64,000 nt of DNA from Tritonibacter multivorans (GTDB lineage: Bacteria; Pseudomonadota; Alphaproteobacteria; Rhodobacterales; Rhodobacteraceae), in assembly GCF_001458415.1 (NCBI RefSeq), contig NZ_CYSD01000018.1, forward strand, positions 35,763 to 99,762, written 5' to 3'. Shown here in pieces: positions 42,631 through 51,815 of this stretch. The notes under the pieces are model-generated. The model had not been told where the DNA came from and did no database searches. It saw nothing but the letters and a program-made list of their open reading frames with translations. The position numbers were made by a program, and so were the translations under genes. Numbering within the stretch: the stretch's first letter is position 1; the number at the start of each line of letters is the position of its first letter.

Positions 42631-44463
42631 TCACCTCAGATCTTTGGGGATGTCTGCGCGCAGATAGATGGGTCCCACATCCAGTTCGCCTGGCGATAAG
42701 GGCTGAATACCTCGTGCCTCTAGAAGGGAGGAAAGACTGCGCATGCCTATCCCGCAGTGCAGACTTAAGGTTCGCAAGGTGAAATATGTGGCATGGAAAG
42801 CGCGGGCATCCGCCTCGTGAATATACACCTGCGGTTTCCGGGTTTTGGGGTTGGTTTTGACGATGGTCGCCACCAAGCCCGCCCGTGCCAAACGCTGGAG
42901 TCCGGTGGCATTGCTGAGCCCCAGAGATTTGGCAAAACGATCCAAAGAGACAACCTTTGGCCCAGTCTGCCCTGCCGTTTCAGAGAACAAATATGTGACC
43001 TCATCATGATCAACATAGACTGCTGTGAAGCCGTCGAAATCAGCGTGGTTGCCAATACGCCGCAAACGCCCGTCAAGAATGGCACGGACGATGTCACAGG
43101 ACGAAATGCCAAGTGCCTTGGCGGAGGCGGTGAGCCGCAACCAACTGTGTTGTGCCTGCCGCAGGGGTGTCGCCCCATATAGCAGTCGATCCAGCAATAT
43201 TGCGCCTGACTGCGGATCCCAAATGGCTCCTGTGGTCTTGTCCTCATGGGCGGGCTTCAAAATACCTGACTTTGCAAGCGCCTGAAAAAGCTCCGGCTCC
43301 ATGGACATAGATTTGCAAAAGCGTTCAGGTGCCAACAGCTCTGTTCGTCCTCTCAGCAGAGGCGAAGCCTGTGCTGCGCTGAACACAGTCCACTCATCCG
43401 CGCGGCTTTGGGACGCTTCCCCAATGACACCAGCCGCCTCCAGCACGCGTCGAAGCCGGGGGGCCTCAACACCTGTCGTGCGCGACGCGGTTTGCAGGGA
43501 GTGCAGCTCGCGCGTCAGAACGGGTTCCCCCATCAGCTCATCACCAGGCCCAAGTGGCCATGTTTTAAGAATGTGCTCTCTGAGAAGGGACCTGAAGGGA
43601 GCAAAATCCGGATCATCTGCGTGGTCGTCGGCCAGCGCCGCATAAAGGCGCGGGAAGACTTTCAACGGTCCGTCTGATGGACTGGAAGACAGATCTTCGA
43701 GGCTCGTCAGTGCGCTGCGCACGGCGGGTTCGCCACAGGAGGCAACAACAAAGCCCATTTGGTACAGGTGCCAATGATCTGACTTTTTGATACGCGACGG
43801 CGCGGAGGTGAAGTGGCGGCTCAGCGCATATCCCAGCAGGAAACTAAATGTGGCGGCGGCATGAAATGAGTGCGCATCTAGCCAGTTTCCCCCCGGGTGG
43901 CCTGCCAGTTTCTGGTCGAGCCAGTGTTCAAAAGGCGTGACATCCCTTGTGTCGCGCTCCAGCTCTCCGGCCACAACAGCGTCCTCAATCGCGTCGAGCC
44001 GGGGGGCGGACTCCAAACGGTGATGAATATTGCTGTCTCTCCAGAGGGGCACCAGCGGATGTCCGTGGATGGGGCAGGACTGCACGTGTGGGAGCGCCCA
44101 TTCGCCGCGCAAGAACATGGTCTCCTCCTTTGCGAGATCCTCTTTCAGGCAGCAAGGGCAACCTTTTACGGTTGGGTTTCGCAATGTTCGGCCATGAAAG
44201 AAGGCCCCACGGAACGCGTAGGTGCCGTTTTCGGTTTTAGCCGGTGTCCAGCCAACCAGTTCCGCGGGATCGACGCCGCCCAACCGGGCAAGTTTCCGAA
44301 TTTCTGCGTGCTGTCCGTCGATGACCTTTTTAAAAGGAAGATCAAGTTCCAAGCCGAGAGTATGGGCGTCCACACCATTTGCCTGCGCGATGCGCGACAT
44401 GAAGGAGGGCGCGGTCTCTCGCGGGGAGAGCGGGACTGTTATGGGAAGCGTTTGTTGGAGCAT
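42631..44463 (-). CDS. tniQ: TniQ/TnsD-family target-selection protein
   Basis: A 610-residue protein. The N-terminal TniQ domain starts LPITVPLSPRETAPSFMSRIA and holds a zinc-finger set (GCPCCLKEDL and VQSCPIHGHPLVPLW). The C-terminal half has two helix-turn-helix-like stretches (TASAKALGISSCDIVRAIL and LDRFAKSLGLSNATGLQRL). TniQ/TnsD proteins choose the insertion site for Tn7- and Tn5053-like transposons; the long C-terminus is like site-specific TnsD. The start MLQQTLPI at 44463 is chosen by family alignment. It reads toward the left end of the island. No tniB precedes it. Confidence 0.85.
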   Translation of the reverse strand: MLQQTLPITVPLSPRETAPSFMSRIAQANGVDAHTLGLELDLPFKKVIDGQHAEIRKLARLGGVDPAELVGWTPAKTENGTYAFRGAFFHGRTLRNPTVKGCPCCLKEDLAKEETMFLRGEWALPHVQSCPIHGHPLVPLWRDSNIHHRLESAPRLDAIEDAVVAGELERDTRDVTPFEHWLDQKLAGHPGGNWLDAHSFHAAATFSFLLGYALSRHFTSAPSRIKKSDHWHLYQMGFVVASCGEPAVRSALTSLEDLSSSPSDGPLKVFPRLYAALADDHADDPDFAPFRSLLREHILKTWPLGPGDELMGEPVLTRELHSLQTASRTTGVEAPRLRRVLEAAGVIGEASQSRADEWTVFSAAQASPLLRGRTELLAPERFCKSMSMEPELFQALAKSGILKPAHEDKTTGAIWDPQSGAILLDRLLYGATPLRQAQHSWLRLTASAKALGISSCDIVRAILDGRLRRIGNHADFDGFTAVYVDHDEVTYLFSETAGQTGPKVVSLDRFAKSLGLSNATGLQRLARAGLVATIVKTNPKTRKPQVYIHEADARAFHATYFTLRTLSLHCGIGMRSLSSLLEARGIQPLSPGELDVGPIYLRADIPKDLR

Positions 44464-45349
44464 CTGCGGCCTTTGCCAGTTTCTCCGCACCTATACCGCC
44501 AAACTCGAAATGCAAATCTTCATTTATGCTGTGTTGATCTTTGCACTGTCATAGAAAGCGGTTTTTCAAACTGCGCCAATTCCGCATGCCTGTTCAGCAC
44601 CTATTCGCGAAGTGAGCCTGATGCAGCGGGCCTGTGTCCGGTCCTTTCGAGTGTAGGCTTGGTTGCTGAGGCAACGGGTGCGCCGTGGTACTCCTTCGGG
44701 GCGTACTGGAGAATACAGGCGTTTGTCCGGGCGGTGTTGCGGCGGGCCCCACTTCGTACGCCTTTGTCGTTCAGGCGCAATTCAGCGGGCCATTTTTCGG
44801 CTTTGGCCGCGGTGTCTGTGGTGCTTATGAGCTCCGAGGGCAACGTCGGAAACTGGGCCGAGTAATCCTAGTTCTTGCTGCTGTTTGCGACCCTTCGGCG
44901 GGCGAAGGGCTTGCGAAAAACACAAACGTACTCCAAAGCGATCTGCACTGTGCCAGTCGTTTCAAGGCCTTTGGCCTGCATTTAAAGGGCTGTTCGGGTT
45001 TCTTGCTGCGGGTGAAGTGCTGCGAAAGCCGTTTTTCGCATTTATGTCAGATACTTATGTTTTACCATGTGCCGCCGGGCGCTTTGTTTCTGGCGCTGTT
45101 CATGCTATGCTCATTGTACGAAACACCCCTCAGTGAGTTGGTGGGGCAGGTATCAAGTTCATCAATTTTGCAGGTAGTTTGCAACACAATCTTCTCGTGC
45201 CTTGTGCAGTCTTGTCTGCCGAAGTCGGAACACATCAACGCATGAGCAAAGAGGACACGGCGGGTCTGTGATAGCCCCTGTTGTGGCGACCAGTTGCGAA
45301 GCCGACGCCTGAGCGCGATGACATCGTGCCGAGCTGGAGGAAAGATGAC
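44464..45349 (+). other. Gene-poor segment of the island
   Basis: About 890 bp with no ORF that has both a binding site and recognisable sequence. Reading frames of up to 186 codons exist on the plus strand (44685-45245) but look non-coding (Cys/Leu-rich, no motif). Possibly remnants of the missing tniA/tniB genes, although no TniA motif could be read. Confidence 0.4.
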
Positions 45350-45571
45350 ATGTCCAAAGTCGCCTTTGCCCGTATTCGATTTCCAGAGCCCCCGAATCTA
45401 ACACAGCTTGAGGTCGAGTGCCGATTGAAGCTGTTTCTGGAAAGATGGCGCGATAAAAGAGGGCGCTCCGCAGGGAGCTTTTCAAGCGAGAACAAAATTA
45501 GGCTAAAAATCGAGATGCGCGCGACGCAAAAAGTGGCCCCGGCCATTTCCCTTCGGGCGGGCTTTTCGTGA
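45350..45571 (+). CDS. Small hypothetical protein, first of an overlapping pair
   Basis: A 73-residue protein (starts MSKVAFARIRFPEPPNLTQL; basic middle EVECRLKLFLERWRDKRGR). GGAGG lies 9 bp before the ATG, an excellent ribosome-binding site for such a short ORF. Its stop overlaps the GTG start of the next ORF (GTGA). No family recognised. Confidence 0.5.
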   Translation: MSKVAFARIRFPEPPNLTQLEVECRLKLFLERWRDKRGRSAGSFSSENKIRLKIEMRATQKVAPAISLRAGFS

Positions 45572-45795
45572 TCCCGAATGACTGGCAGGCCTTTGTAGCG
45601 AACGAACGGCTTATGACCCGCGTGAATGGAGAATTCCGCCAAGATACACGTGCAGGGGACATGATCCTGACCTTCCGGGACCTGGTCTTCAATACGCTCT
45701 CTGATGCCGACGAGAAGCGGTTCCTGTACAAAGGCGGTATGCAGTATCTAATCGAAGACCACAAAATTGCGCGCGGGCAGGTGCTGATGTCCTGA
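45568..45795 (+). CDS. Small hypothetical protein, second of an overlapping pair
   Basis: A 75-residue protein (MIPNDWQAFVANERLMTRVN, then TRAGDMILTFRDLVFNTLSDADEKRF). GTG start overlapping the upstream stop by 4 bp. Balanced composition with hydrophobic/charged alternation suggests a folded protein. No family recognised; the pair could be a two-gene cassette. Confidence 0.45.
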   Translation: MIPNDWQAFVANERLMTRVNGEFRQDTRAGDMILTFRDLVFNTLSDADEKRFLYKGGMQYLIEDHKIARGQVLMS

Positions 45796-46330
45796 ACCGC
45801 AGAAGGGGTCATCTTCATTCCCCCTAATCTCCGGCAGATTATACGCGGCGCCTTGCGCTATTTTACGGAAGGCCACCTCTTTGGGGCAACATACCCCTAT
45901 GAGGCCGTCGTGGCCTCATTTGTCAGATAAGAGCACGTATCTGGACGATATCTGCAAGATGGTGATCAGGTGATACATTTGTCTTCTATCATGGGGCTGA
46001 TTTCCGCAGGCGCCGTTGGCACAGAGGCATGACTGGTGACCTGGCTTTAGGCTGAAGACCACCCAAGAAACAAAGAGGGGGCAGCTCTTTTGCGGTCCCC
46101 GCGCAGCTCTTGATTTTGTTCTATTTCAGTCTGAAATCGTTCGTCCGAACCAAGGTCAGCTTGGTCTGCCCTCTTTTTCTTCGAGGGAAATCTGGTCAAG
46201 GACCAAGGCCACCAGCTAGCGCATCTCATCGTCCAGCTCGACACAGTGCTGCTGGATCCTGCGGATGTCGGTCACGGGGATGCCAACAAACAAAACTCCA
46301 CACCAAAGGAAGAATGGGATGCGTCGACCT
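45796..46330 (-). other. Non-coding segment with a possible gene remnant
   Basis: Mostly structureless. On the minus strand about 46283-46158 reads GIPVTDIRRIQQHCVELDDE and, after MR, an in-frame TAG followed by LVALVLDQISLEEKEGRPS and a second stop. This looks like a protein tail broken by one nonsense codon; its family was not recognised. Confidence 0.4.
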
Positions 46331-46740
46331 AGGCAAGCTGAGGTTGGATCGACACAGACTATGCTGACACGGGTGAAGGACAAGTTCGATCCGGTCCCCG
46401 ACTGGATGATCGCCGACACCGCCTACGGCTCCGGCCCGATGCTCGGCTGGCTCGTGGATCGCAAGATCAATCCTTACATCCCGGTCATCCATAGCCCGGC
46501 AGGCGATTTGCAAAGCAAATCTGCCGGGAGGGGACAAGGCTGGACGTCCCGACGGCACCTGGACACGCACAGACTTCGAATGGGATGCTGAGAATGATCA
46601 ATTAATCTGCCCAGAGGGTCACGCACTCAAACAGTTCCGCCGGAATTGCTCTGATCCAAACCGGGGGGCCGACGGGCAACAATCAGAGAATTGTTTGGCA
46701 TCAGAGCGCCTTGTCCCATTGTGCTCCAATCGGCCTAAGG
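46331..46740 (+). pseudogene. IS1182-type transposase remnant
   Basis: In-frame pieces TQTMLTRVKDKFDPVPDWMI, ADTAYGSGPMLGWLVDRKIN and PYIPVI are followed, beyond a 39-bp palindromic insert (46495-46533), by DKAGRPDGTWTRTDFEWDAE and LICPEGHALKQFRRN. These match the middle of IS1182-family DDE transposases. Both ends of the gene are missing and the insert shifts the frame, so it is inactive. Confidence 0.75.
46495..46533 (+). repeat. Palindromic element, copy 1, inside a transposase remnant
   Basis: A 39-nt element: arms CCCGGCA/TGCCGGG and inner arms GATTTGC/GCAAATC with an AAA loop and a GGC bulge on the 5' side, followed by AGGGG. The flanking transposase frame joins sensibly only if about 37 nt are removed. 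A second copy lies at 55574-55610. Confidence 0.8.
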
Positions 46741-46818
46741 TCTGTGTGCTCGGGACACCAATCACGGATTCAACTGGGCGTGTCCCATGCCGATAGGAGC
46801 GATGTGGTTCTTGGCGGA

Positions 46819-47544
46819 TTAATCGGCAGTTTCGATATCAAAGTCTTCTATGTATTCGACACTCATAAACTCCAAAAGCCGGTCGTGGAACAGGCGGGAA
46901 TGGTCATGAGCCAGCCGGTCCGCCCTGTGCTCATCTTGCTGGCGGATTGCCTCTACCATTTCATGATGCTGTGGGCTCAGCGGAAAAGGGTCCTTGCTTT
47001 GACGGCGATGGGCATAATGCATGTGCAAGATCCGCCGCCCCTCATCCAGCATCTTTGAGTAGAACTCAGCAAAATAGGGGTTTTTTCCCGCGTTCGCGAT
47101 CGCCATGTGGAAGGACTTATTCGCCTCGGACAAGTCCAACGGGCGCCCGGCGGAGCATTCCGCATCATACAGCGCGGCGGCCTGTTCCATGGCGTGCAGG
47201 TCCTCATCTGTCCGGTGTCGCGCAGCAAGGCGTGTCACCGTGCGTTGAACCTGATCCAGCGCTTCGACAAAGCGCGGAAATTCCTGCAGGTCGATGGGGG
47301 TTACAATGGTCGTCCGGTTTGCGAGCGTACGAACCAGCCCATCAGCCGCGAGTTTGACCAAGGCCTCGCGAATGGGGGATCGAGACATCCCAAAACGCTC
47401 TGCGAGATTGCTTTCTTCAACAGATGAACCGGGCTTGAGAGTCAGCTCGAGAATCTCGTCTCGCAACGTCTCATAGACAAATTTAGACCCGCTTCCGCGC
47501 TTTTTTGCGGCATTTGTTTCGATCTCTGCACGTTGCTTAGTCAC
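46819..47544 (-). CDS. GntR-family regulator (FCD/FadR type)
   Basis: A 241-residue regulator. The winged helix is at about 25-90 (VYETLRDEILELTLKPGSSV, LAERFGMSRSPIREALVKLA), then an FCD effector domain (residues about 95-220; its His-rich SFHMAIANAGK and RLFHDRLLEF may bind a metal). It is divergent from the amino-acid transporter operon, and two GTCGAC palindromes lie between them, so it most likely represses that operon and itself. Confidence 0.9.
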   Translation of the reverse strand: MTKQRAEIETNAAKKRGSGSKFVYETLRDEILELTLKPGSSVEESNLAERFGMSRSPIREALVKLAADGLVRTLANRTTIVTPIDLQEFPRFVEALDQVQRTVTRLAARHRTDEDLHAMEQAAALYDAECSAGRPLDLSEANKSFHMAIANAGKNPYFAEFYSKMLDEGRRILHMHYAHRRQSKDPFPLSPQHHEMVEAIRQQDEHRADRLAHDHSRLFHDRLLEFMSVEYIEDFDIETAD

Positions 47545-47604
47545 TTATTCACCTATCTTTTCGGGCACTTAAGAACGGCTCATGCCCGTTTGCAACAAAT
47601 AATA

Positions 47605-47665
47605 TTGACCGGTCGACAGATTGTCGACTAAGAATCAATGAAACATAAGTCGACAATTCGTCGAC
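47605..47665 (+). promoter_or_regulatory. Promoter with twin GntR operators
   Basis: TTGACC (47605-47610) and TAAGAA (47629-47634) could be -35 and -10. Between them lies GTCGACA-GAT-TGTCGAC (47612-47628), and a second related site GTCGAC-AATTC-GTCGAC lies at 47649-47665. Each contains TTGTCGAC-like half-sites of the TnGTnnnACnA form known for FCD-type GntR proteins. The 37-bp centre spacing would allow cooperative binding. Confidence 0.7.
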
Positions 47666-47715
47666 AAGATAACCCCGCAGAAAAACCAAAGGGGCACCAA
47701 CGGAAGAGGTCTGTC

Positions 47716-48741
47716 ATGAAACATCTAAAAACTGCCACCACGGCATTGGGACTAACCATAGCTGCCGCAAGCGGTGCCGCCGCAGCGGACAGCCGCTTGG
47801 ATGCAGCACTGGAACGGGGCAAGCTGCTGTGTTCTGGGCACAATGGCTCGTTCCTGGGCTTTGCCGAAGTCGACGACAAAGGCGAATGGAAGGGCATGGA
47901 CATTGATCTGTGCAAAGGCCTTGCCGCATCCATGTTCGGCACGTCCGACGGCAATCTGGAGATTGTACCGATTTCCTGGGCACAGCGATGGCCAGCGCTT
48001 CAGTCCGGCGACATTGATGTTGTCATCAAACTGTCCGGCTGGACTCACAGCCGCGACACCGAACTCAACCTTGCCTATTCGCTGCCCTATTTCGTTGGCG
48101 CTTTTCACGTCATGGCCCATGCCGAGCTAGGCGCAGAAAGTGTTGCGGATCTGGATGGTGGGTCCATCTGCGTGTCTGCCGGCACCTCGACCGAACGCAT
48201 TCTGGCATCTTATCTTGAAAACAACGGTATCGACGCGGAAGTCATCGTGTTTGAAAAGGGCGACGAGGTCAAAACTGCCTATTTCAACGGCCGCTGCGAT
48301 GGTCTAATCCTGTTTGCCCCGCCGCTGGCCGCAACCAAAGCCACCTCTGCAAACCCGGATGCCCATGTGATCCTGCCGGACGTTCTGGCGCTGGAGCCCG
48401 AGGCCATCATTGTGCCTGAAGGTGACAGCAAATGGCTGGACGTTCAAAATTGGATGCTGTCGTCGCTGTGGTTTGCGGAACTCAACGGCATCACCCAGGC
48501 CAATGTGGATGAATTCAAAGCCAACCCGCCTTCGGCACAGATTGGCAAATTCCTCGGCGCGACGCCGGGCTATGGCGAACGTCTGGGTCTGTCAGATGAC
48601 TGGGCCTATAACCTGATCAAAGAGGTCGGCAACTACGGCGAGATCTTTGCGCGCAACATCGCAGAGCCCTACGGCCTGCCGCGTGCAATGAACAACCTCT
48701 ACACAGATGGCGGTGTGTTCTACCCGCTTGTGGTGGATTGA
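47716..48741 (+). CDS. Amino-acid ABC transporter substrate-binding protein
   Basis: A 341-residue periplasmic protein, AapJ/BztA-like. The signal peptide is MKHLKTATTALGLTIAAASG to about AAAA, before DSRLDAALERGKLLCSGHNG. The SBP_bac_3 pattern is visible (GFAEVDDKGEWKGMDIDLCK, then GLAASMFGT; ISWAQRWPALQSGDIDVVI; SLPYFVGAFHVMAH). It heads the operon. The general L-amino-acid system is the closest recognised relative, but the ligand here may be narrower, given the enzymes encoded downstream. Confidence 0.9.
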   Translation: MKHLKTATTALGLTIAAASGAAAADSRLDAALERGKLLCSGHNGSFLGFAEVDDKGEWKGMDIDLCKGLAASMFGTSDGNLEIVPISWAQRWPALQSGDIDVVIKLSGWTHSRDTELNLAYSLPYFVGAFHVMAHAELGAESVADLDGGSICVSAGTSTERILASYLENNGIDAEVIVFEKGDEVKTAYFNGRCDGLILFAPPLAATKATSANPDAHVILPDVLALEPEAIIVPEGDSKWLDVQNWMLSSLWFAELNGITQANVDEFKANPPSAQIGKFLGATPGYGERLGLSDDWAYNLIKEVGNYGEIFARNIAEPYGLPRAMNNLYTDGGVFYPLVVD

Positions 48742-48810
48742 TCCACCTCATGTCCCCCTGCGGCCCAGTTTTGATCTGGGCCGCCTTTTTCCAATAAGGG
48801 ACGTCCAGTC

Positions 48811-49980
48811 ATGCAGGCACTCCTGAAAAACAAATCCTCGCGCGATACACTGGCCCAAGTGGGCTTTGTCGGCAGCATCCTGTTGATGATTGTGGTCTTT
48901 GCAATCACTGCGCGCAGCAATCTGCAAGCGCAGGGCATGACATCCGGTTTCGGTTTTCTCGATCGGGCAACCGGCTGGGGTGTCAACTTTTCCCTGATCG
49001 AATTTTCCACCTCGGACAGTTATCTGAAGGTGATCTGGGTCGGAATTCTGAACTCTCTTTTCCTTGGCGCGATCTCGCTGGTGCTGGCCACGGTGTTTGG
49101 CACTGTGGTGGGCATCCTGCGGGTCAGCGGCAATAAAATGGCCGGGCTGATCGGCACGACTTTTGTCGAAGTTTTCCGCAATGTGCCGCTCTTGCTGCAG
49201 GTGTTCTTCTGGTACGCCATGCTGACAGCGCTGCCCAAACCGAAACAGGCCTATGACATTCTTGGCGTCGCCTTTGTCTCTGGTCGCGGGATTTACCTGC
49301 CGGGGCTGAATGTCAGCGGGATGTCGGTATTTCTGTCGGTCCTTGCCCTCCTTGTGGCAACTGCCCTAGTGCTGTTCATCGCCATGTCGCGCCGCTTCCG
49401 CCACACGGAACCCACACAAAAGCGGACCTTCAACCGCCTGATCTGGCTGGGCTGGCTTTTGGTCACTGTTGCCCTGTTCTGGCTGGGACGGCTTCCCGAG
49501 ACCACGCTGTTGAACCTGCCCTATCTCAAGGGGCTCAATTTCCGCGAAGGCATTCGTGTATCGCCTGAATTGCTGGCCTGTATCATCGGCATCTCAATCT
49601 ATGGCGCCGCTTATATCGGTGAGATTGTGCGCGCAGGCTTTAACTCCGTGTCCAGTGGCCAGGGCGAGGCAGGCCATGCGCTGGGTCTGACCCCGTGGCA
49701 GACCTTCACCCGCATTCGACTGCCACTCGCGATCCGAGCCGTCATGCCGACGTTGATCAATCAATATGTCTGGCTGTTCAAATCGACCACGGTGGGCATC
49801 GCCATCGGGTTTGTCGACTTCTTTATGATCATCTCGACCTCGATCAACCAGTCCGGTCAGACGCTTGAGCTGATCGCCATCCTGATGGGCGGCTTCCTGA
49901 TCATCAACTACTCCATCGCCTATGTGCTGAACCGCGTGAATGACGCGATCAAGCTCAAGGGCACGCAACTGCGCAGCTGA
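48811..49980 (+). CDS. Amino-acid ABC transporter permease, AapQ-like
   Basis: A 389-residue inner-membrane protein with about eight hydrophobic segments, the long form typical of AapQ/BztB. The permease signature is SSGQGEAGHALGLTPWQTFTRIRLPLAIR (EAA loop, about residues 283-312). It follows the binding protein after 69 bp and precedes the second permease by 9 bp. Confidence 0.9.
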   Translation: MQALLKNKSSRDTLAQVGFVGSILLMIVVFAITARSNLQAQGMTSGFGFLDRATGWGVNFSLIEFSTSDSYLKVIWVGILNSLFLGAISLVLATVFGTVVGILRVSGNKMAGLIGTTFVEVFRNVPLLLQVFFWYAMLTALPKPKQAYDILGVAFVSGRGIYLPGLNVSGMSVFLSVLALLVATALVLFIAMSRRFRHTEPTQKRTFNRLIWLGWLLVTVALFWLGRLPETTLLNLPYLKGLNFREGIRVSPELLACIIGISIYGAAYIGEIVRAGFNSVSSGQGEAGHALGLTPWQTFTRIRLPLAIRAVMPTLINQYVWLFKSTTVGIAIGFVDFFMIISTSINQSGQTLELIAILMGGFLIINYSIAYVLNRVNDAIKLKGTQLRS

Positions 49981-49989
49981 GAGGGCATC

Positions 49990-51060
49990 ATGACCAAGAC
50001 TTATCGCGCCCCCACGCTGTGGGACCGGATCCGCGCAGACTACTTCTCCAGCCGTCTGAACACCGCGTTGACGCTGACCTTTGGTGCTTTTGTGATCTGG
50101 GTGCTGTGGAACCTTGCCAACTGGGGACTGATCCACGCGGTCTGGAGCGCGGAAAACCGCGATCTTTGCGGCCACGGCGGCGAAGGCGCCTGTTGGGCTG
50201 TGATCGACGCCCGCTGGCGGCTGATCATGTTCGGGCTTTACCCGTTTGAGGAACAATGGCGTTCGGCGATTGCCTGCTGTGCGCTGGTGCTGGTTGGGAT
50301 CCTGTCCTGTGTGCCGTGGTTCTGGAACGCGCGCCGGATCTCAATCCTTTGGGTGGCAGGCTTTGCGACTTTCTACGTCCTGATGCGCGGCGGCGTCTTT
50401 GGTCTGACACCGGTGTTCGAACAGAACTGGGGCGGGTTGTCGCTGACTCTGTTTATCTTTGCGGCAGTGTCCCTGCTTGGCATGCCGCTGGCCATTGTCT
50501 TTGCCTTGCTGCGTCGGTCTGAGCTGCCGTGGATTGCCCGCACCATGGGCGTCATCATTGACACCATCCGGTCGCTACCGCTGCTGTCGATCATGTTCAC
50601 CTTTGCCATTGTGCTGCCCTTCGTGCTGCCGGGCTGGATGATCGGCGACAAACTCTACCGTGTGATTGTGGGCTACGCGCTGTTTTTTGCCTGCTATCAG
50701 GCAGAAATCATCCGCGGTGGGATGCAGGCGCTGCCGGCCGGTCAGGAAGAGGCCGCCAAGGCGCTTGGCATGTCCTATGTGCACCGCATTGCCTACATCG
50801 TGTTGCCGCAGGCCTTCCGCAACGCCCTGCCGCCGACCATCAACCAGTTCGTGATCACGTTTAAAGAAACCTCTCTGGTGGTGATCATTGGTTTCTTCGA
50901 AATCCTCGCATCGGGTCACGCGGCCTTTGGGACCTCGGAATGGAATTTCGCCCATGTCGAAGTCTATGCCTTTGTCGCGCTGATCTACTTCGTCTTTGTC
51001 TTCGCGCTGTCCCGGTACGGCGCCTACCTCGAACGCCGCACGGCCATCGCGGCGCGTTAA
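49990..51060 (+). CDS. Amino-acid ABC transporter permease, AapM-like
   Basis: A 356-residue membrane protein pairing with the AapQ-like subunit. The EAA loop reads [31 protein letters not shown] (residues about 238-270), followed by [25 protein letters not shown]. The extra N-terminal domain with [23 protein letters not shown] is found in AapM/BztC proteins. Confidence 0.9.
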   Translation: MTKTYRAPTLWDRIRADYFSSRLNTALTLTFGAFVIWVLWNLANWGLIHAVWSAENRDLCGHGGEGACWAVIDARWRLIMFGLYPFEEQWRSAIACCALVLVGILSCVPWFWNARRISILWVAGFATFYVLMRGGVFGLTPVFEQNWGGLSLTLFIFAAVSLLGMPLAIVFALLRRSELPWIARTMGVIIDTIRSLPLLSIMFTFAIVLPFVLPGWMIGDKLYRVIVGYALFFACYQAEIIRGGMQALPAGQEEAAKALGMSYVHRIAYIVLPQAFRNALPPTINQFVITFKETSLVVIIGFFEILASGHAAFGTSEWNFAHVEVYAFVALIYFVFVFALSRYGAYLERRTAIAAR

Positions 51061-51070
51061 GGAGCCTCTC

Positions 51071-51814
51071 ATGACCCAAGACTTTGCGGTCCGTATCCAA
51101 AACATGGACAAATACTACGGCACCTTCCACGCCCTCAAAGGTATCAACCTCGATGTTGCTGCAGGGGAGAAAGTGGTGATCTGTGGCCCTTCGGGCTCTG
51201 GCAAATCCACCCTGATCCGCTGCATGAACAAGCTGGAAGATTATCAGGCCGGCTCCATCAATGTGCTGGGCACGGAACTTGATGATAACCTGGACAATAT
51301 TGATGAGATCCGCCGCGAGACGGGGATGGTGTTCCAGCACTTTAACCTGTTCCCGCATATGACAATCCTGGAAAACTGCACGCTGGCACCCATGCTGGTG
51401 CGCAAACAGTCGCTGGCCGAGGCCGAAGCGGTTGCGATGGAGTATCTCACCAAAGTGCGCATTCCCGAACAGGCCGACAAATACCCGGGCCAATTGTCCG
51501 GAGGCCAGCAGCAGCGCGTCGCCATTGCCCGCGCCCTGTGTATGAAACCCAAGATCATGCTGTTTGACGAACCCACATCCGCGTTGGATCCCGAAATGAT
51601 CTCCGAGGTGCTGGATGTCATGGTCAGCCTTGCCGACGAAGGCATGACAATGATCTGCGTCACCCATGAAATGGGGTTTGCCCGCCAGGTCGCCGACCGG
51701 GTGATCTTTATGGCGGATGGCGAAGTTGTCGAAGAAGCCGCGCCTGAGGCCTTCTTCAACGCGCCCCAAGCCGACCGCACCAAAACTTTCCTCAGCCAAA
51801 TTCTGGGCCACTGA
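51071..51814 (+). CDS. Amino-acid ABC transporter ATPase, AapP-like
   Basis: A 247-residue ATPase: Walker [20 protein letters not shown]-loop [12 protein letters not shown], signature [15 protein letters not shown], Walker [16 protein letters not shown], switch His in [15 protein letters not shown] precedes the ATG 10 bp after the permease. It completes the importer. Confidence 0.94.
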   Translation: MTQDFAVRIQNMDKYYGTFHALKGINLDVAAGEKVVICGPSGSGKSTLIRCMNKLEDYQAGSINVLGTELDDNLDNIDEIRRETGMVFQHFNLFPHMTILENCTLAPMLVRKQSLAEAEAVAMEYLTKVRIPEQADKYPGQLSGGQQQRVAIARALCMKPKIMLFDEPTSALDPEMISEVLDVMVSLADEGMTMICVTHEMGFARQVADRVIFMADGEVVEEAAPEAFFNAPQADRTKTFLSQILGH

Positions 51815-51815
51815 C

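Noticed and set aside
43897..44865. 322-codon plus-strand frame opposite tniQ
   Set aside because: Antisense shadow of tniQ, whose zinc-finger and helix-turn-helix motifs are clear on the minus strand.
44685..45245. 186-codon plus-strand frame in the island
   Set aside because: Cys/Leu-rich translation without motif or binding site; probably chance in decayed sequence.
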